Assembly (NCBI RefSeq): GCF_001514215.1
Contig: NZ_KQ948851.1
Span: 615,434 to 679,433, forward strand
Source of the DNA: Streptomyces bungoensis
GTDB taxonomy: Bacteria > Actinomycetota > Actinomycetes > Streptomycetales > Streptomycetaceae
DNA: 64,000 nucleotides
Direction of reading: 5' to 3'
Of this stretch, positions 20,527-29,786 are shown one piece after another (position 1 is the first letter of the stretch; each line of letters starts with the position of its first letter). Made by a program: the position numbers and the translations under genes. The notes under the pieces are model-generated. The model was given only the letters and a program-made list of their open reading frames with translations. It did no database searches and was not told the origin of the DNA.

Positions 20527-21187
20527 GGACTGCGACGGTCAGTTTCTTCCAGTGGACGGTGCGGTCGCACCAGCGGTCCAGGAGCACCTGGTCATGGCCG
20601 ACGGCCAGGAGTCCGGCGCCGGTGGCGGTGCGGTACTCCTCGACGGCTGCCACCAGCGCGGCGGCGGTGGAGGCATCCAGCATCGCGGTCACCTCGTCGC
20701 AGATCAGCCAGCGCGGACGCAGGACGAGAGCGCGGGCGAGGCAGGCGCGTTGGAGCTGGCCGTCGCTGACCTCGTGGGGACGGCGGTCCATAAGGTCGGG
20801 TGTGAGGCCGACGGCCGGGGCCAACTCGGCCAGGCGCTCTGGTATTTCGTCGCGGCGGCCAGTGGCGCGCAGGGGCTCGGCGATCAGGTCGGTGAGCCGC
20901 AGCCGGGGGTCGCAGGAGAGACGGGGCTGCTGGAAGACCACGCCGATGGCGGTGCGCTGGGTGCGTGGGGCGCGGTAGCGCCAGCCGCGTACGGGATCAC
21001 CGTCGAGGGTTACGGTGCCGGCCTCAGGGCGGTGGAGCAGAGCCGCGACCCGGGCCAGGGTGGACTTGCCGCAGCCGCTGGGCCCCAGCAGGCCGACGCT
21101 CTCGCCGGGGGCGAGGGCCAGGGTGGCGTTGCGGACGACGGGGGCTCCTCTGCCGTATCCGGCGGTGATGTCGTGCAGTTCAAGCAC
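20519..21187 (-). CDS. nikE: Nickel ABC importer ATP-binding protein NikE
   Basis: A 222-residue ABC ATPase with Walker A GPSGCGKST (about 35-43), Q-loop QQPRLS, a signature VSDGQLQRACLARAL and Walker B RWLICDEVT. The signature departs from LSGGQ at the first residues (VSDGQ), seen in some NikE-like proteins. It overlaps nikD by eight bases and ends the intact part of the operon; a wrecked GNAT gene overlaps its stop codon. Confidence 0.88.
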   Translation of the reverse strand: MLELHDITAGYGRGAPVVRNATLALAPGESVGLLGPSGCGKSTLARVAALLHRPEAGTVTLDGDPVRGWRYRAPRTQRTAIGVVFQQPRLSCDPRLRLTDLIAEPLRATGRRDEIPERLAELAPAVGLTPDLMDRRPHEVSDGQLQRACLARALVLRPRWLICDEVTAMLDASTAAALVAAVEEYRTATGAGLLAVGHDQVLLDRWCDRTVHWKKLTVAVHE

Positions 21188-22145
21188 GGAGGTCCTCCGG
21201 TACGTGCGGGTGGTGGCAGGCGATGCCGTCGGCCTGCTGGGGCAGTGCGGTGCAGGCGTGGGTGGCCCGCGCGCAGCGTGGGGCGAAGGCGCAGCCGTCG
21301 GGAAGATTGCCGAGTTCGGGCGGCATGCCGGGGATCGGGGTGAAGGCGCGGTGGGGGAGGGCCTGGAGGAGACCCCGGCTGTAGGGGTGGCGGGGGCCCG
21401 GCGTGCCGAAGAAGGCTTTCGCGTCGACTAGTTCGACGATACGGCCCGCGTACATCACGGCCACGCGATCGGCGATGCGCTCGGCGGCAGCCAGGTCGTG
21501 GGTGATCACGAGCAGGCCCCGATGGCCGGTGTCGGCGTGGCGGCGCAGTTCGTCCACGGTGTGGTCGACCAGGTCGCGGTCGAGGCCGGTGGTGGGTTCG
21601 TCGGCCACGAGCAGGGGTGCGTCGCCGACGAGGGCGAGGGCGGTGGCGGCGCGCTGGGCCAGGCCGCCGGAGAGTTCGTGCGGATGGCGGTCGAGGTGGC
21701 CGGCAGGAAAGGCGGCACGTTCTGCGGCTGCCTCGGCCGCGGATCGTACCGCTGCCCGCCCTCGCCCGCCGGTCAACGCGGCCACGGTTTCCTCCAGTTG
21801 GGAGCGGACGGTGCGCACGGGCGTGAGGTGCGCGGCGGGGCTCTGCGGGACGAGGCCGATCAGGCGGCCCCGTACTGTCCGCGCCAGCGTGCGTTCGTCG
21901 GCGGCGAGCAGGTCCAGGTCGCCGAGGCGGGCCTGGCCCGCGGCCTGGGCGTTGGCGGGCAGCAGACCGAGCAGGGCGGAGGCGAGGACCGACTTGCCGC
22001 AGCCGCTCTCGCCGATCAGGGCGAGACACTCGCCGGCCGCCACGTCGAAGTGCGCGTCGGTGACGGCGGCGATCCGCCGTCCGCCCGGCATGAGGAAGCG
22101 CACGGACAGCCCGCGTACCGAGAGGACCGGGGTTCGGGCGGTCAC
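21180..22145 (-). CDS. nikD: Nickel/peptide-type ABC importer ATP-binding protein NikD
   Basis: A 321-residue ATPase of the Opp/Nik class: Walker A GESGCGKSV, signature LSGGLAQRAATALAL, Walker B LLVADEPTTGLD, switch His in LLVITHD. The C-terminal GCAFAPRC...C cysteine motif is typical of dipeptide/nickel-class ATPases. The GTG start overlaps the nikC stop by four bases. A much longer upstream open frame is the nikC antisense register and is rejected. Confidence 0.88.
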   Translation of the reverse strand: MTARTPVLSVRGLSVRFLMPGGRRIAAVTDAHFDVAAGECLALIGESGCGKSVLASALLGLLPANAQAAGQARLGDLDLLAADERTLARTVRGRLIGLVPQSPAAHLTPVRTVRSQLEETVAALTGGRGRAAVRSAAEAAAERAAFPAGHLDRHPHELSGGLAQRAATALALVGDAPLLVADEPTTGLDRDLVDHTVDELRRHADTGHRGLLVITHDLAAAERIADRVAVMYAGRIVELVDAKAFFGTPGPRHPYSRGLLQALPHRAFTPIPGMPPELGNLPDGCAFAPRCARATHACTALPQQADGIACHHPHVPEDLRA

Positions 22146-23029
22146 AGCATCAGCTCCGATCGGCGGCGGGGGTTGATCCGTTCCCGCCAGGCTCCGGCCA
22201 GCCCGGCGATGGCGAGCGTGGGGATGATGATGAACAGGCCGGGGAAGAGGGTGGGCCACCACTGCCCGGCGAGCAGCGAGCCCCGCGCGCCCTGGATGAG
22301 GTTGCCCAGGCTGGCCATGTGGGTGGGCAGGCCGAGGCCGAGGAAGGACAGCGCGGACTCGTGCCACATGGCGTGCGGCACCATCAGGACGGCGGCCAGT
22401 GCAGCCTGGGGCAGCACGGCGGGCAGCAGATGCCGTACCGCCACCCGCCACCGGGAGGCGCCACCGGAGACGGCTGCGTCGATGTAAGGGCGGGCGCGCA
22501 GGGACAGCACCTCGGCGCGGACGATCCGGGCGGTGGACAGCCAGTGGGTGAGTGCCACCGACACGACCACCGGCCACACCCCGGGCCGGAACATGGCCAC
22601 GATGAAGATGCCCAGCAGCAGGTGCGGTACGGAGGAGAACGTGTCGACGACCCGCATGAGACCGCGGTCGGCCCAGCCGCCCAGCGCTCCGGCAATCCCC
22701 CCGACGGCCGTGCCGATCACCGTCGCCGTGAGCGCTGCCGCCACCCCGACCAGGAGGGACACGCGCATACCGTAGACACAGCGCAGGAGCAGATCCCGGC
22801 CGAGATCGTCGGTGCCGAAGGGGTGCGACCAACTCGGCGGCAGTAGTTTCGAGGACAGGTCGACGGCCTGCTGGTCGAGGTGGACCAGGGGCGGGACGAG
22901 GAGTACGGCCAGCACGATCGCGGCCACGAGGGCGACGGAGACGCGTACGCGTACCGCCCGAGTGGAGCGGCGGCTGGCGCCGTAGGACCGCCAGCCGGGA
23001 TCCGCCGTGGTCGTGGGTTCACATGTCAC
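22142..23029 (-). CDS. nikC: Nickel ABC importer permease NikC
   Basis: A 295-residue permease with about six hydrophobic helices, a N-terminal helix near residues 30-50, the HPFGTDDLGRDLLLRCVYG motif of the DppC/NikC class and the ATPase-contacting loop AVSGGASRWRVAVRHLLP. Overlaps nikB by 11 bases. Confidence 0.88.
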   Translation of the reverse strand: MTCEPTTTADPGWRSYGASRRSTRAVRVRVSVALVAAIVLAVLLVPPLVHLDQQAVDLSSKLLPPSWSHPFGTDDLGRDLLLRCVYGMRVSLLVGVAAALTATVIGTAVGGIAGALGGWADRGLMRVVDTFSSVPHLLLGIFIVAMFRPGVWPVVVSVALTHWLSTARIVRAEVLSLRARPYIDAAVSGGASRWRVAVRHLLPAVLPQAALAAVLMVPHAMWHESALSFLGLGLPTHMASLGNLIQGARGSLLAGQWWPTLFPGLFIIIPTLAIAGLAGAWRERINPRRRSELML

Positions 23030-24014
23030 TGAACTTCACCCTCGGGTCGAACAGGCCGTAGAGCAGGTCGGCGAGGAGGTTGCCGATGAGCACCGCGGCG
23101 GTGGCGAGCGTGGTGAGCGCGGCGAGCAGCGGGAAGTCGACGGCGGTGGCCGCCTCCACGGTGGCCGCCGCGATGCCCGGCCAGCTGAAGACGCTCTCCA
23201 CCAGCAGGGCACCGGTGATGAGTTCGGGCACCCGGGAGCCGACCAGGGTGAGGACCGGCAGCAGGCCGGAACGCAGGGCATGGCCGAGCAGGACCGTTCG
23301 CTCGCTCAACCCCCGTGCGCGGGCACCGCGTACAGGGTCCTCGGTGAGCGCATCACCGACGCCCTGACGGACGTACAGGGTGAACCAGGGCAGCTGGGAG
23401 ACGGCGAGCACCCCGGCCGGCAGCACGAGGTGACCGGCTACCTGATGGGCTGTGACCTGCTCGCTCGCGGTGTCGGTCAGACCGCCGGCCGGGAGCACTC
23501 CGAGTTGGAGGGCGAACAGCCAGACGGCCAGGAGGGCCAGCCAGAAGACCGGCGCCGCCTCCAGCGAGTAAGCCACCGAGGTGATCATCCGGTCGAGCGC
23601 GGATCCGGGACGGCGGGCGGCCAGCACACCCAGCACCGTGCCCGCCAGCACGGCCACCACGAACGCGACCGCGCACAACAGCGAGGACCACACGAGGCGT
23701 TCGCCGATGACGTCGGCCACCGGCTGTCTCAGCACGCTGGACTGGCCGAGGTCGCCCGTGAGGGCCGCGGTCAGCCAGTGCCACCAGCGGGAGATGAACG
23801 GCTGGTCCACGCCCAGGTTCTCGCGCAGCCGCTCCAGCGTTTCGGCGTCGGCGCCGAGGGCGGCCGTGCCGGCGTATGCCTTGACAGGGTCGAAGGGGGA
23901 GGCGGCGGCGATCGCGAAGACACCGAAGGTCACGACGAGCAGGATCGGGACGGCAAACAGCAGCCGCCGCCCCGCCAGTCGTGCCATCGCTCCCCAGGGA
24001 AGGGAGACCCTCAC
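23019..24014 (-). CDS. nikB: Nickel ABC importer permease NikB
   Basis: A 331-residue DppB/NikB-class permease: first helix LFAVPILLVVTFGVFA, LRENLGVDQPFISRWWHWL, GDLGQS, and the ATPase-contact loop DPVRGARARGLSERTVLLGHALR. The start shown is a GTG whose sequence overlaps the nikA stop (GTGA). An ATG nine codons later (23987) with GGGGAG just ahead is the alternative and gives 322 residues. Confidence 0.88.
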   Translation of the reverse strand: MRVSLPWGAMARLAGRRLLFAVPILLVVTFGVFAIAAASPFDPVKAYAGTAALGADAETLERLRENLGVDQPFISRWWHWLTAALTGDLGQSSVLRQPVADVIGERLVWSSLLCAVAFVVAVLAGTVLGVLAARRPGSALDRMITSVAYSLEAAPVFWLALLAVWLFALQLGVLPAGGLTDTASEQVTAHQVAGHLVLPAGVLAVSQLPWFTLYVRQGVGDALTEDPVRGARARGLSERTVLLGHALRSGLLPVLTLVGSRVPELITGALLVESVFSWPGIAAATVEAATAVDFPLLAALTTLATAAVLIGNLLADLLYGLFDPRVKFSDM

Positions 24015-25594
24015 TTCTTCGGCTGCCAGGCTTCGAGGTTCCACCACGGGCCGGAGGCGAAGCCGTGTTCGTGCGGCTCGACCTGCGTGGTCAGGCCCTC
24101 CCAGCGGTCGGCGAGGACGTACACGTGGTCGATGTGGGTGAGGAAGGTGTAGCCGGGGTTCTTCACCAGTTCGCGCTGCAGGCTGTCGTAGGCGGCCTTG
24201 CGGGCCGTCGTGTCCGAGCTGTGGCGGCCGGTGTCGAGAGCCTTGTCCACGACCGGGTCGTCATAGCGGGCCATGTTGTTGAATCCGTCGCCGGCAAGGG
24301 AGGAGTGCAGCAGCGTGTAGAGGCCGTAGTCCGGGTCGCCGCTGCTGCCGAAGCCGGCCAGGACCGCGTCCGTCTTCATCCGCGGCTCGATCACCTCCCA
24401 GGTGGCGCTCTCCACCTTCACCTCGATACCGGCCTTCTTGGCATCGGAGGCGTAGGCGAGGGCGTGGTCCTGGCGGACCTTGTCACCGGAGGGGTAGAGG
24501 AGGGCGAACGAGGCCCGCTGCCCGTCCTTGGCACGGATGCCGCCCTCCCCGCTCTTCCAGCCCGCCTCATCCAGGACGCGCCTGGCCTTGGTGAGGTCCT
24601 GCTTGCGCTCGATGCCCTTGGCGAACCAGGGGTCGTCGACCGGCAGCGGCCCGTACGCCGGGCGCCCGGCGCCGTCGAGGATCTTGTCGACCATGGCCTG
24701 CCGGTCCACGGCCGCGTCCAGGGCCTGGCGGATGGCGCGGTCGCCGGTGACCTTGTTCTCCTGAGGAAGGGTGACCGTGCGGAAGTCGTACGTCTTCGCG
24801 TCGTACGTCTTCTTCGCCTTGTCGTTCTTGAAGGTGGCGGCGAGGTTGGGCGGCAGGATCGCGCCGTCGAGGTCGCCGGACCGCAGCCGGGTGGCCCGCA
24901 CGTCGTCGTCCTGGATGATCGCCATAGTCACCTTCTTCACCTTCGGTGCACCGCCCCAGTAGTTGGGGTTGGCCTTGAAGGTGAGCTTCTCGCCCTCGCT
25001 CCAGGAGGCGAGCAGATAGGGGCCGGTGCCGATCGGCTTGGTGTTGAAGGAGCCGGTGTTGGGGTCCTGCCTGCCCGCGACGTGTTCGGGGACGATGGGC
25101 AGCACCGTACGCCCGGCGAAGGGGGCGTACGGGTACTTGAGGGTGAAGACCACCTTGTCGTCACCCGCTGCCCGCACGTCCTCGATGGCGTCCAGTTCGC
25201 TGCGGTTGGTGTTGTTGGTCTTCGCGTCGAGGATCGTGTCGTACGTGAAGACGACGTCGGCGGAAGACAGCGGCTTGCCGTCGGAGAACTTCACGCCGTC
25301 GCGCAGGGTGTAGGTGTAGGTGAGGCCGTCGGCGGTGACCTCGGGCAGGGCTTTCGCCAGCGCCGGTCTCAACTTCAAGCCGGCGTCCCGGGCCAGCAGA
25401 CCGTCGAAAATCTTCGAGTTGCCGTCCTTGCCGTAACCGAGCAGCGGACTGAGCGTGTCCGGCTCGGAAGCCACGCCGATCACGACGGAGTCGGCCGCCT
25501 CGCCGCCTTCCGTGCCGTTGCCGGGGGCCGAGCAGGCGGCGACACCCGTGAGCATCGCCGCCGCGGCGGCCGTCCGTATCCGTCGGACCGTCAT
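24011..25594 (-). CDS. nikA: Nickel ABC importer substrate-binding lipoprotein NikA
   Basis: A 527-residue family-5 solute-binding protein. The N-terminus is a lipoprotein signal (MTVRRIRTAAAAAMLTGVAAC) with lipobox LTGVAAC, Cys near residue 21. The mature part has YTYTLRDGVKFSDGKPLSSADVVFTYD and PIGTGPYLL, standard for the SBP_bac_5 fold. The family also binds peptides; nickel is inferred from the Nur-type operator upstream and the locus. The start was set at the ATG that begins the signal peptide; the 13 upstream codons are leader. Confidence 0.85.
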   Translation of the reverse strand: MTVRRIRTAAAAAMLTGVAACSAPGNGTEGGEAADSVVIGVASEPDTLSPLLGYGKDGNSKIFDGLLARDAGLKLRPALAKALPEVTADGLTYTYTLRDGVKFSDGKPLSSADVVFTYDTILDAKTNNTNRSELDAIEDVRAAGDDKVVFTLKYPYAPFAGRTVLPIVPEHVAGRQDPNTGSFNTKPIGTGPYLLASWSEGEKLTFKANPNYWGGAPKVKKVTMAIIQDDDVRATRLRSGDLDGAILPPNLAATFKNDKAKKTYDAKTYDFRTVTLPQENKVTGDRAIRQALDAAVDRQAMVDKILDGAGRPAYGPLPVDDPWFAKGIERKQDLTKARRVLDEAGWKSGEGGIRAKDGQRASFALLYPSGDKVRQDHALAYASDAKKAGIEVKVESATWEVIEPRMKTDAVLAGFGSSGDPDYGLYTLLHSSLAGDGFNNMARYDDPVVDKALDTGRHSSDTTARKAAYDSLQRELVKNPGYTFLTHIDHVYVLADRWEGLTTQVEPHEHGFASGPWWNLEAWQPKK

Positions 25595-25627
25595 GGACCT
25601 CACACCCTTATTGATGATCATTAGCTG

Positions 25628-25647
25628 TTGCATGTTAATCGCAATAA
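25628..25647. promoter_or_regulatory. Nur-type operator of the nik operon
   Basis: TTGCAT-GTTAA-TCGCAA-TAA, TGC-N9-GCA core, about 35 bases upstream of the nikA ATG. Read leftwards, its TTGCGA can serve as a -35 for nikA. A small palindrome ATGATCAT lies between it and the gene. Confidence 0.75.
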
Positions 25648-25699
25648 GAGCTACCCGGGTCGGTGGGCGGACAGTCCGCCGCGGTGTCAGGCCGTGGAC

Positions 25700-25887
25700 A
25701 CCTCCTGGCGCACCTCCCGGTGGTGCATGCGCCGGATCCGGGCCGGGTGAGTCAGCACGGGCTGGAGCTGGTCATGGCCGTCTGCTCGCACTTCGAGGTG
25801 CACCGCGAGCCGGTCGGAAAACGGGTGATGGCGGCGGTGATGCCGGCCGACGATGCCCTCCGAGACACGGCCGGCCGCCCGGGCTGA
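25700..25887 (+). pseudogene. Remnant of an RsbW-like ATP-binding protein
   Basis: The frame reads LPVVHAPDPGRVSQHGLELVMAVCSHFEVHREPVGKRVMAAVMP, resembling the C-terminal quarter of the small HATPase/anti-sigma-type proteins abundant in Streptomyces (G-GL-LV-AL...GK-VWA-L). No upstream ATP-binding portion exists in any frame, and no start or ribosome-binding site is visible. Assignment rests on pattern only. Confidence 0.35.
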
Positions 25888-26196
25888 CGACGCTGACCAG
25901 GAGGAGAGGGTGACGCGGCCGGTTGACACTCGGGTGACCGATCGGTCCGGGCAACGTTGGGCGGAGCGTGTGTACCGGCGCTCCGAGGTCCCCGGCTTGC
26001 TTCCTGCTGTCGCGCCGGGGCCATGGCAGACGTCCCATGGCCGTCACCGGCCCGGTAACCGGCCAAGGGACGTCGCAGATCAGGCGGCTTCGTCGGTGCC
26101 CCTGCAGCTGGTGAATGGCCGCCAGGACGGCCGGTCCGGATCGGCGATCGGTGATAGGCACGTCGCGGAGGGCGCGGTGGGAGAATTGCTCGAGTG
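25888..26196. other. Intergenic stretch upstream of tsaC
   Basis: About 310 bases with no gene I can support. Overlapping open frames on both strands have no domain features. The tsaC promoter must lie near the end, with GGGAG at about 26180 as the likely ribosome-binding site. Confidence 0.5.
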
Positions 26197-27171
26197 ATGG
26201 CAAGAACCCCCGATATCGAGAAGGCAGTCGAGGTACTGCGCACCGGCGGCCTGGTGGCCCTCCCGACCGAAACCGTCTACGGTCTGGGCGCCAACGCCGA
26301 AGATCCCGTCGCCGTTGCCCGTATCTTCCGGGTCAAAGGGCGCCCGCCGTCCCATCCGCTGATCGTCCACATCGGCGGCGCGGAGCACCTGGACGATTGG
26401 GTCCAGGAGGTGCCCGCCACCGCGCGCCTGCTGGCCGAGCACTTCTGGCCGGGACCGCTGACGCTGGTCCTGCGGCGCGGCCGACGGGTGCCGCTCGAAG
26501 CGACCGGCGGATTGGAGACGGTGGCCGTGCGCGTCCCCGACCACCCCGTGGCACTGGCGCTGCTGTCGGCCTTCGGTGGCGGTGTCACCGCTCCGTCCGC
26601 CAACCGCTTCGGCTCGGTCAGCCCCACCACCGCGGACCACGTCCGGGCGGAGCTCGGTGATGCCGTCGACTTCGTGCTGGACGGCGGCCCCTGCGAGGTG
26701 GGTGTCGAGTCGACCATCGTGGACGCCACGGGCGACATCCCGAGCATCCTGCGGCCCGGCGGGGTGACCCGCGAGGACCTCGAAGCGGTGCTGAAGTGCC
26801 CGATCACGGTCCCTTCGACGAGCCAGGTCCGCGTGCCGGGCCAGCATCCGTCGCACTACGCGCCCCGGGCGCGGGTCGTCCTCGTCGAACCGGAGAAGGT
26901 CGTCGCCGAAGCGGAGCTCGCCCAAGAGCTGGGCCACCAGGTCGGCGTCTTCCTTCCGCCCTCCCTCACCAACGCCTCCGTGAAGGTGCACGCCGTGGTG
27001 GCCCTTCCCGCCGCGACGGCTGCCTACGCGCGCGGGCTGTACGGATTCCTGCGCGAACTCGACCAGCGAGGGTGCGACCTCATCATCGCGTCCTTGCCGA
27101 CGGAGGAGGGGCTGGGACTGGCGATCGCCAACCGGCTGCGCCGCGCCGCCGGGCCCCGGCCCACGGTGTGA
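26197..27171 (+). CDS. tsaC: L-threonylcarbamoyladenylate synthase, Sua5 type
   Basis: Makes threonylcarbamoyl-AMP from Thr, bicarbonate and ATP, the first step of tRNA t6A37 synthesis that TsaD (2858-3907) completes. The 324-residue protein has the YrdC domain (about 1-200; ALPTETVYGLGANAED, FRVKGRPPSHPLIVH, FWPGPLTLVL, APSANRFGSVSPT, GVESTIVD) and a C-terminal Sua5 domain (about 215-320; PGQHPSHYAPRA). This two-domain build is Sua5 rather than short TsaC. A GTG one codon earlier is an equally possible start. Confidence 0.92.
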   Translation: MARTPDIEKAVEVLRTGGLVALPTETVYGLGANAEDPVAVARIFRVKGRPPSHPLIVHIGGAEHLDDWVQEVPATARLLAEHFWPGPLTLVLRRGRRVPLEATGGLETVAVRVPDHPVALALLSAFGGGVTAPSANRFGSVSPTTADHVRAELGDAVDFVLDGGPCEVGVESTIVDATGDIPSILRPGGVTREDLEAVLKCPITVPSTSQVRVPGQHPSHYAPRARVVLVEPEKVVAEAELAQELGHQVGVFLPPSLTNASVKVHAVVALPAATAAYARGLYGFLRELDQRGCDLIIASLPTEEGLGLAIANRLRRAAGPRPTV

Positions 27172-27279
27172 CCAGCACCCACGCCGCTCGGTGTTCCCGT
27201 CGGCGCGACCAACCCTGATGGCGCCCGTGGAGTCCCTTCCAGCCGCGGCACATTCTCGGGGCAGCCGCGGCCGGGGTGG

Positions 27280-27921
27280 TCAGGGCGCGGTGGCGACGTG
27301 CGTGTCGAGGCCGCGGGCCGCAACGAGCTGCGCGCTGCCGTCGGCCAGCCGGTAGCACAGGCCCACCACGGCGGCCTGGCCGGCGGCCACCTTCTCGGCG
27401 AGGACGCGAGAGCGGTCCAGCAGCAGGTCGACAGTGTGCCTTACGTGCTCGGCGAGGACCTCCTGTGGCTCCACCCGTCCGGCGGCTCGCGCCGCCAGCA
27501 CGCTGGGGGTCACCCGCTCGACCACATCCCGGATGTAGCCGGCCGGGGCCATGCCGTCCTCCAGCGCGGCGCACGCCGCGCCGACCGCCCCGCACGAGTC
27601 ATGGCCGAGCACCACCACCAGCGGGCAGCCCAGCACGTCAACGCCGTACTCGATGCTGCCCAGCACTTCCGCCCCCACCACGTGGCCGGCGGTGCGCACC
27701 ACGAACAGGTCGCCCAGGCCGCGGTCGAAGATGATCTCGGCGGCCAGCCGGGAGTCGGAACACCCGAACAGCACGGCGAAGGGCTGCTGGCCCGGGGCGA
27801 TCTCGGCGCGGCGGGTGGCGTCCTGGTTCGGGTGCTCGGGGGCGTTGGTGACGAAGCGCTGGTTACCGGCCAGCAGCAGTTCGAACGCTTCCGAGGGCGT
27901 CGCAGTGGGGATATCGCTCAT
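27280..27921 (-). CDS. Beta-class carbonic anhydrase
   Basis: Interconverts CO2 and bicarbonate with a catalytic zinc. The 213-residue protein shows the zinc ligands in the order Cys (LFGCSDSRLAAEIIF), then His and Cys (LGHDSCGAVGAA), and the Asp/Arg dyad (CSDSR). It converges on tsaC with 108 bases between, which may be coincidence, although TsaC uses bicarbonate. Confidence 0.93.
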   Translation of the reverse strand: MSDIPTATPSEAFELLLAGNQRFVTNAPEHPNQDATRRAEIAPGQQPFAVLFGCSDSRLAAEIIFDRGLGDLFVVRTAGHVVGAEVLGSIEYGVDVLGCPLVVVLGHDSCGAVGAACAALEDGMAPAGYIRDVVERVTPSVLAARAAGRVEPQEVLAEHVRHTVDLLLDRSRVLAEKVAAGQAAVVGLCYRLADGSAQLVAARGLDTHVATAP

Positions 27922-28569
27922 GGCCCGCAGCCTACGAGACGGCACCAGCCGTCGCACCGCCTGATCGCCTCGGTCGTCGCCGGGGCGGCGCCTTGGGCAT
28001 CATCCCCAGCCGCGACGCCAGAGCGGCCTCGGCCCGTGTCCTCAGCGCGCCACCCAGTCGCCACGCCTCCTGCGGCCAGCTGCCGCAACGCCGAATTCGA
28101 CTGCCGGCTGGCTTCACCGGACGAGTTCGCTGCGACCATGGACCGTTCAGGACTGCCCTGCGTTCGTGCCGTGGCCGACGAAGGACAGCCGGTAAGGCAG
28201 CGGCAATGACTGGCCGTCAATGCCGGTCACTAATGGGCGACTAGCCAAACCATCGTCAGCCTGCCCAGGCCAGGTTGAGCACCGGTTCGGAAGAAGCCAT
28301 CCGACAGTGATCGAGTCATGCCGTTGTGCCGAGATCAATGGGACGGTTACGCAGTGCCGTCCCGCACGGGGGTCTGACTCATGAGATCTATGACCGAAGT
28401 GTCCAGTCACGGACCTGTCGACTGCCGTTGCGGAATGCTGCCTGCCACCGAGCCACAGGGTGTGTCCCTATAGGGGCCTTGCCGAGTTTCAGGCGCCATC
28501 ACGGTTCAGACCGCCCGAGCGGGCCGGTGCCATCCACCCTGCACCTCACACAGCGGGAGGCGAACCATC
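27922..28569. other. Intergenic stretch and left end of an IS110 element
   Basis: About 650 bases. Nothing coding is recognisable. From about 28455 the sequence probably belongs to the following IS110 element: CCCTATAGGGG at 28464-28474 resembles TATAGGGG just after its transposase gene. The stretch ahead of the transposase start (28475-28569) is where a bridge RNA could lie. Confidence 0.5.
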
Positions 28570-29700
28570 ATGACGACCAGACAGCGCGATACTTCCTCCA
28601 GTACGGATCCTCCCGTTCGGCGCGAGGGCGTTCTGGGCGTGGACACGCACGGCGAGGTGCATGTCGCCGCCGTGATCTCCCCGCTCGGGAAGGTCCTGGG
28701 AACCGAGTCCTTTCCGGCAACGACGGCCGGCTATCGACAGCTTCTCGTGTGGGCCCGCAAGCGGGGGACGGTGCGCCGGGCCGGTGTGGAGGGCACCGGC
28801 ACCTTCGGCGCGGGCCTGTCCCGCTACCTGCTGGCCCAGCAGATTCAGGTGTTCGAAGTGAACCGGCCCGACCGGTCGGCCCGCCGTCTGCTCGGCAAGT
28901 CGGACCCGCTCGATGCGCAGGCCGCAGCGCGAGCCGTGCTCAGCGGTCGCGCCCGGGCCCGGGCGAAATCCGGCGACGGTCCGGTGCACAGCGCCCGGAT
29001 CTACAAGCTCGCCAAGGACTCCGCGGTCAAGGCCCGCACCCAGGCGATCAACCAGCTCAAGTCCGTCCTGGTCATCGCCGACCCCGCCCTGCGGGAACGG
29101 CTGACCAGCCTCGGCAACGCCGAACTGTTCCGCACCTGCGCGCGCCTCGGCCCATCCGATGGCGAGGGAGACGAGGACGCAGTGACCCAGGCCACCAACA
29201 TGGTCCTGAGCATGCTCGCCCAGCGCATCGAACAGCTCACCGCACAGATCAATGAGCTGAACCAACGCCTGACCCAGCTCGTCGAACAGCATGCCCCACA
29301 GCTGCTCGTACCGGTGGGCATCGGCCCGGACAGCGCAGTCACCTTGCTGATCACCATGGGAGACAACCCCGAGCGGCTGAACACTGAGGCATCCTTTGCT
29401 GCCCTTTGCGGAGTCAGCCCCGTCGAGTATTCGTCGGGCCGGCGGAGCACGCGCCGGCTCAACTACGGCGGCGACCGCCAGGCCAACGCCGCCCTGCACC
29501 GCATCGTCTTCACCCGCCTGCGCCACGACCCGCGCACCCAGGCGTACTACGAACGCCGCACCCAGGAGGGCAAGACCCGGCGCGAGATCATCCGATGCCT
29601 CAAGCGATATGCCGCCCGCGAGGTCTTCAACCTGGTCAGGACGGTATCCAGCGTCCCCCTGTTATAGGGGCGTCCGTGAGAGCGGGCGAGCCGCGAAGCT
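28455..29700 (+). mobile_element. IS110-family insertion sequence, second type
   Basis: Element around one transposase gene. Ends are approximate, based on CCTATAGGGG near 28465 and TTATAGGGG at 29663-29671. A decayed copy of the same subgroup ends with CTCATAGGGA at 41634-41643. No terminal inverted repeats are clear. Different from the IS110 element at 18911. Confidence 0.5.
28570..29667 (+). CDS. IS110-family transposase, second type
   Basis: A 365-residue transposase with the RuvC-like DEDD domain (VLGVDTHGEVHVAAV, GVEGTGTFGAGLSRYL, KSDPLDAQAAARAVL) and the Transposase_20 domain (PVGIGPDSAVTLLITMG, FAALCGVSPVEYSSG, RRLNYGGDRQANAALHRI). GGGAGG lies nine bases before the ATG. The gene appears intact. 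The C-terminal stretch YYERRTQEGKTRREII is nearly repeated in the fragment at 41519. Confidence 0.93.
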   Translation: MTTRQRDTSSSTDPPVRREGVLGVDTHGEVHVAAVISPLGKVLGTESFPATTAGYRQLLVWARKRGTVRRAGVEGTGTFGAGLSRYLLAQQIQVFEVNRPDRSARRLLGKSDPLDAQAAARAVLSGRARARAKSGDGPVHSARIYKLAKDSAVKARTQAINQLKSVLVIADPALRERLTSLGNAELFRTCARLGPSDGEGDEDAVTQATNMVLSMLAQRIEQLTAQINELNQRLTQLVEQHAPQLLVPVGIGPDSAVTLLITMGDNPERLNTEASFAALCGVSPVEYSSGRRSTRRLNYGGDRQANAALHRIVFTRLRHDPRTQAYYERRTQEGKTRREIIRCLKRYAAREVFNLVRTVSSVPLL

Positions 29701-29744
29701 CCACCGGGAGCCATCGCGACGGGGGCTCTTCCCGGAGTCGTGGG

Positions 29745-29786
29745 ACGACGAAGCCTCACCGGAGCGATCCGGTGAGGCTTCGTCGT
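29745..29786. terminator. 19-bp perfect hairpin after the IS110 gene
   Basis: ACGACGAAGCCTCACCGGA / TCCGGTGAGGCTTCGTCGT around a GCGA loop (29745-29763 with 29768-29786). It is symmetrical enough to stop transcription from either side, and it lies just outside the presumed IS end. Confidence 0.6.

Noticed and set aside
25687..25929. His-rich minus-strand ORF as a nickel-binding protein
   Set aside because: The histidines arise from the antisense of the ATPase-like stub; there is no start signal or conserved pattern.
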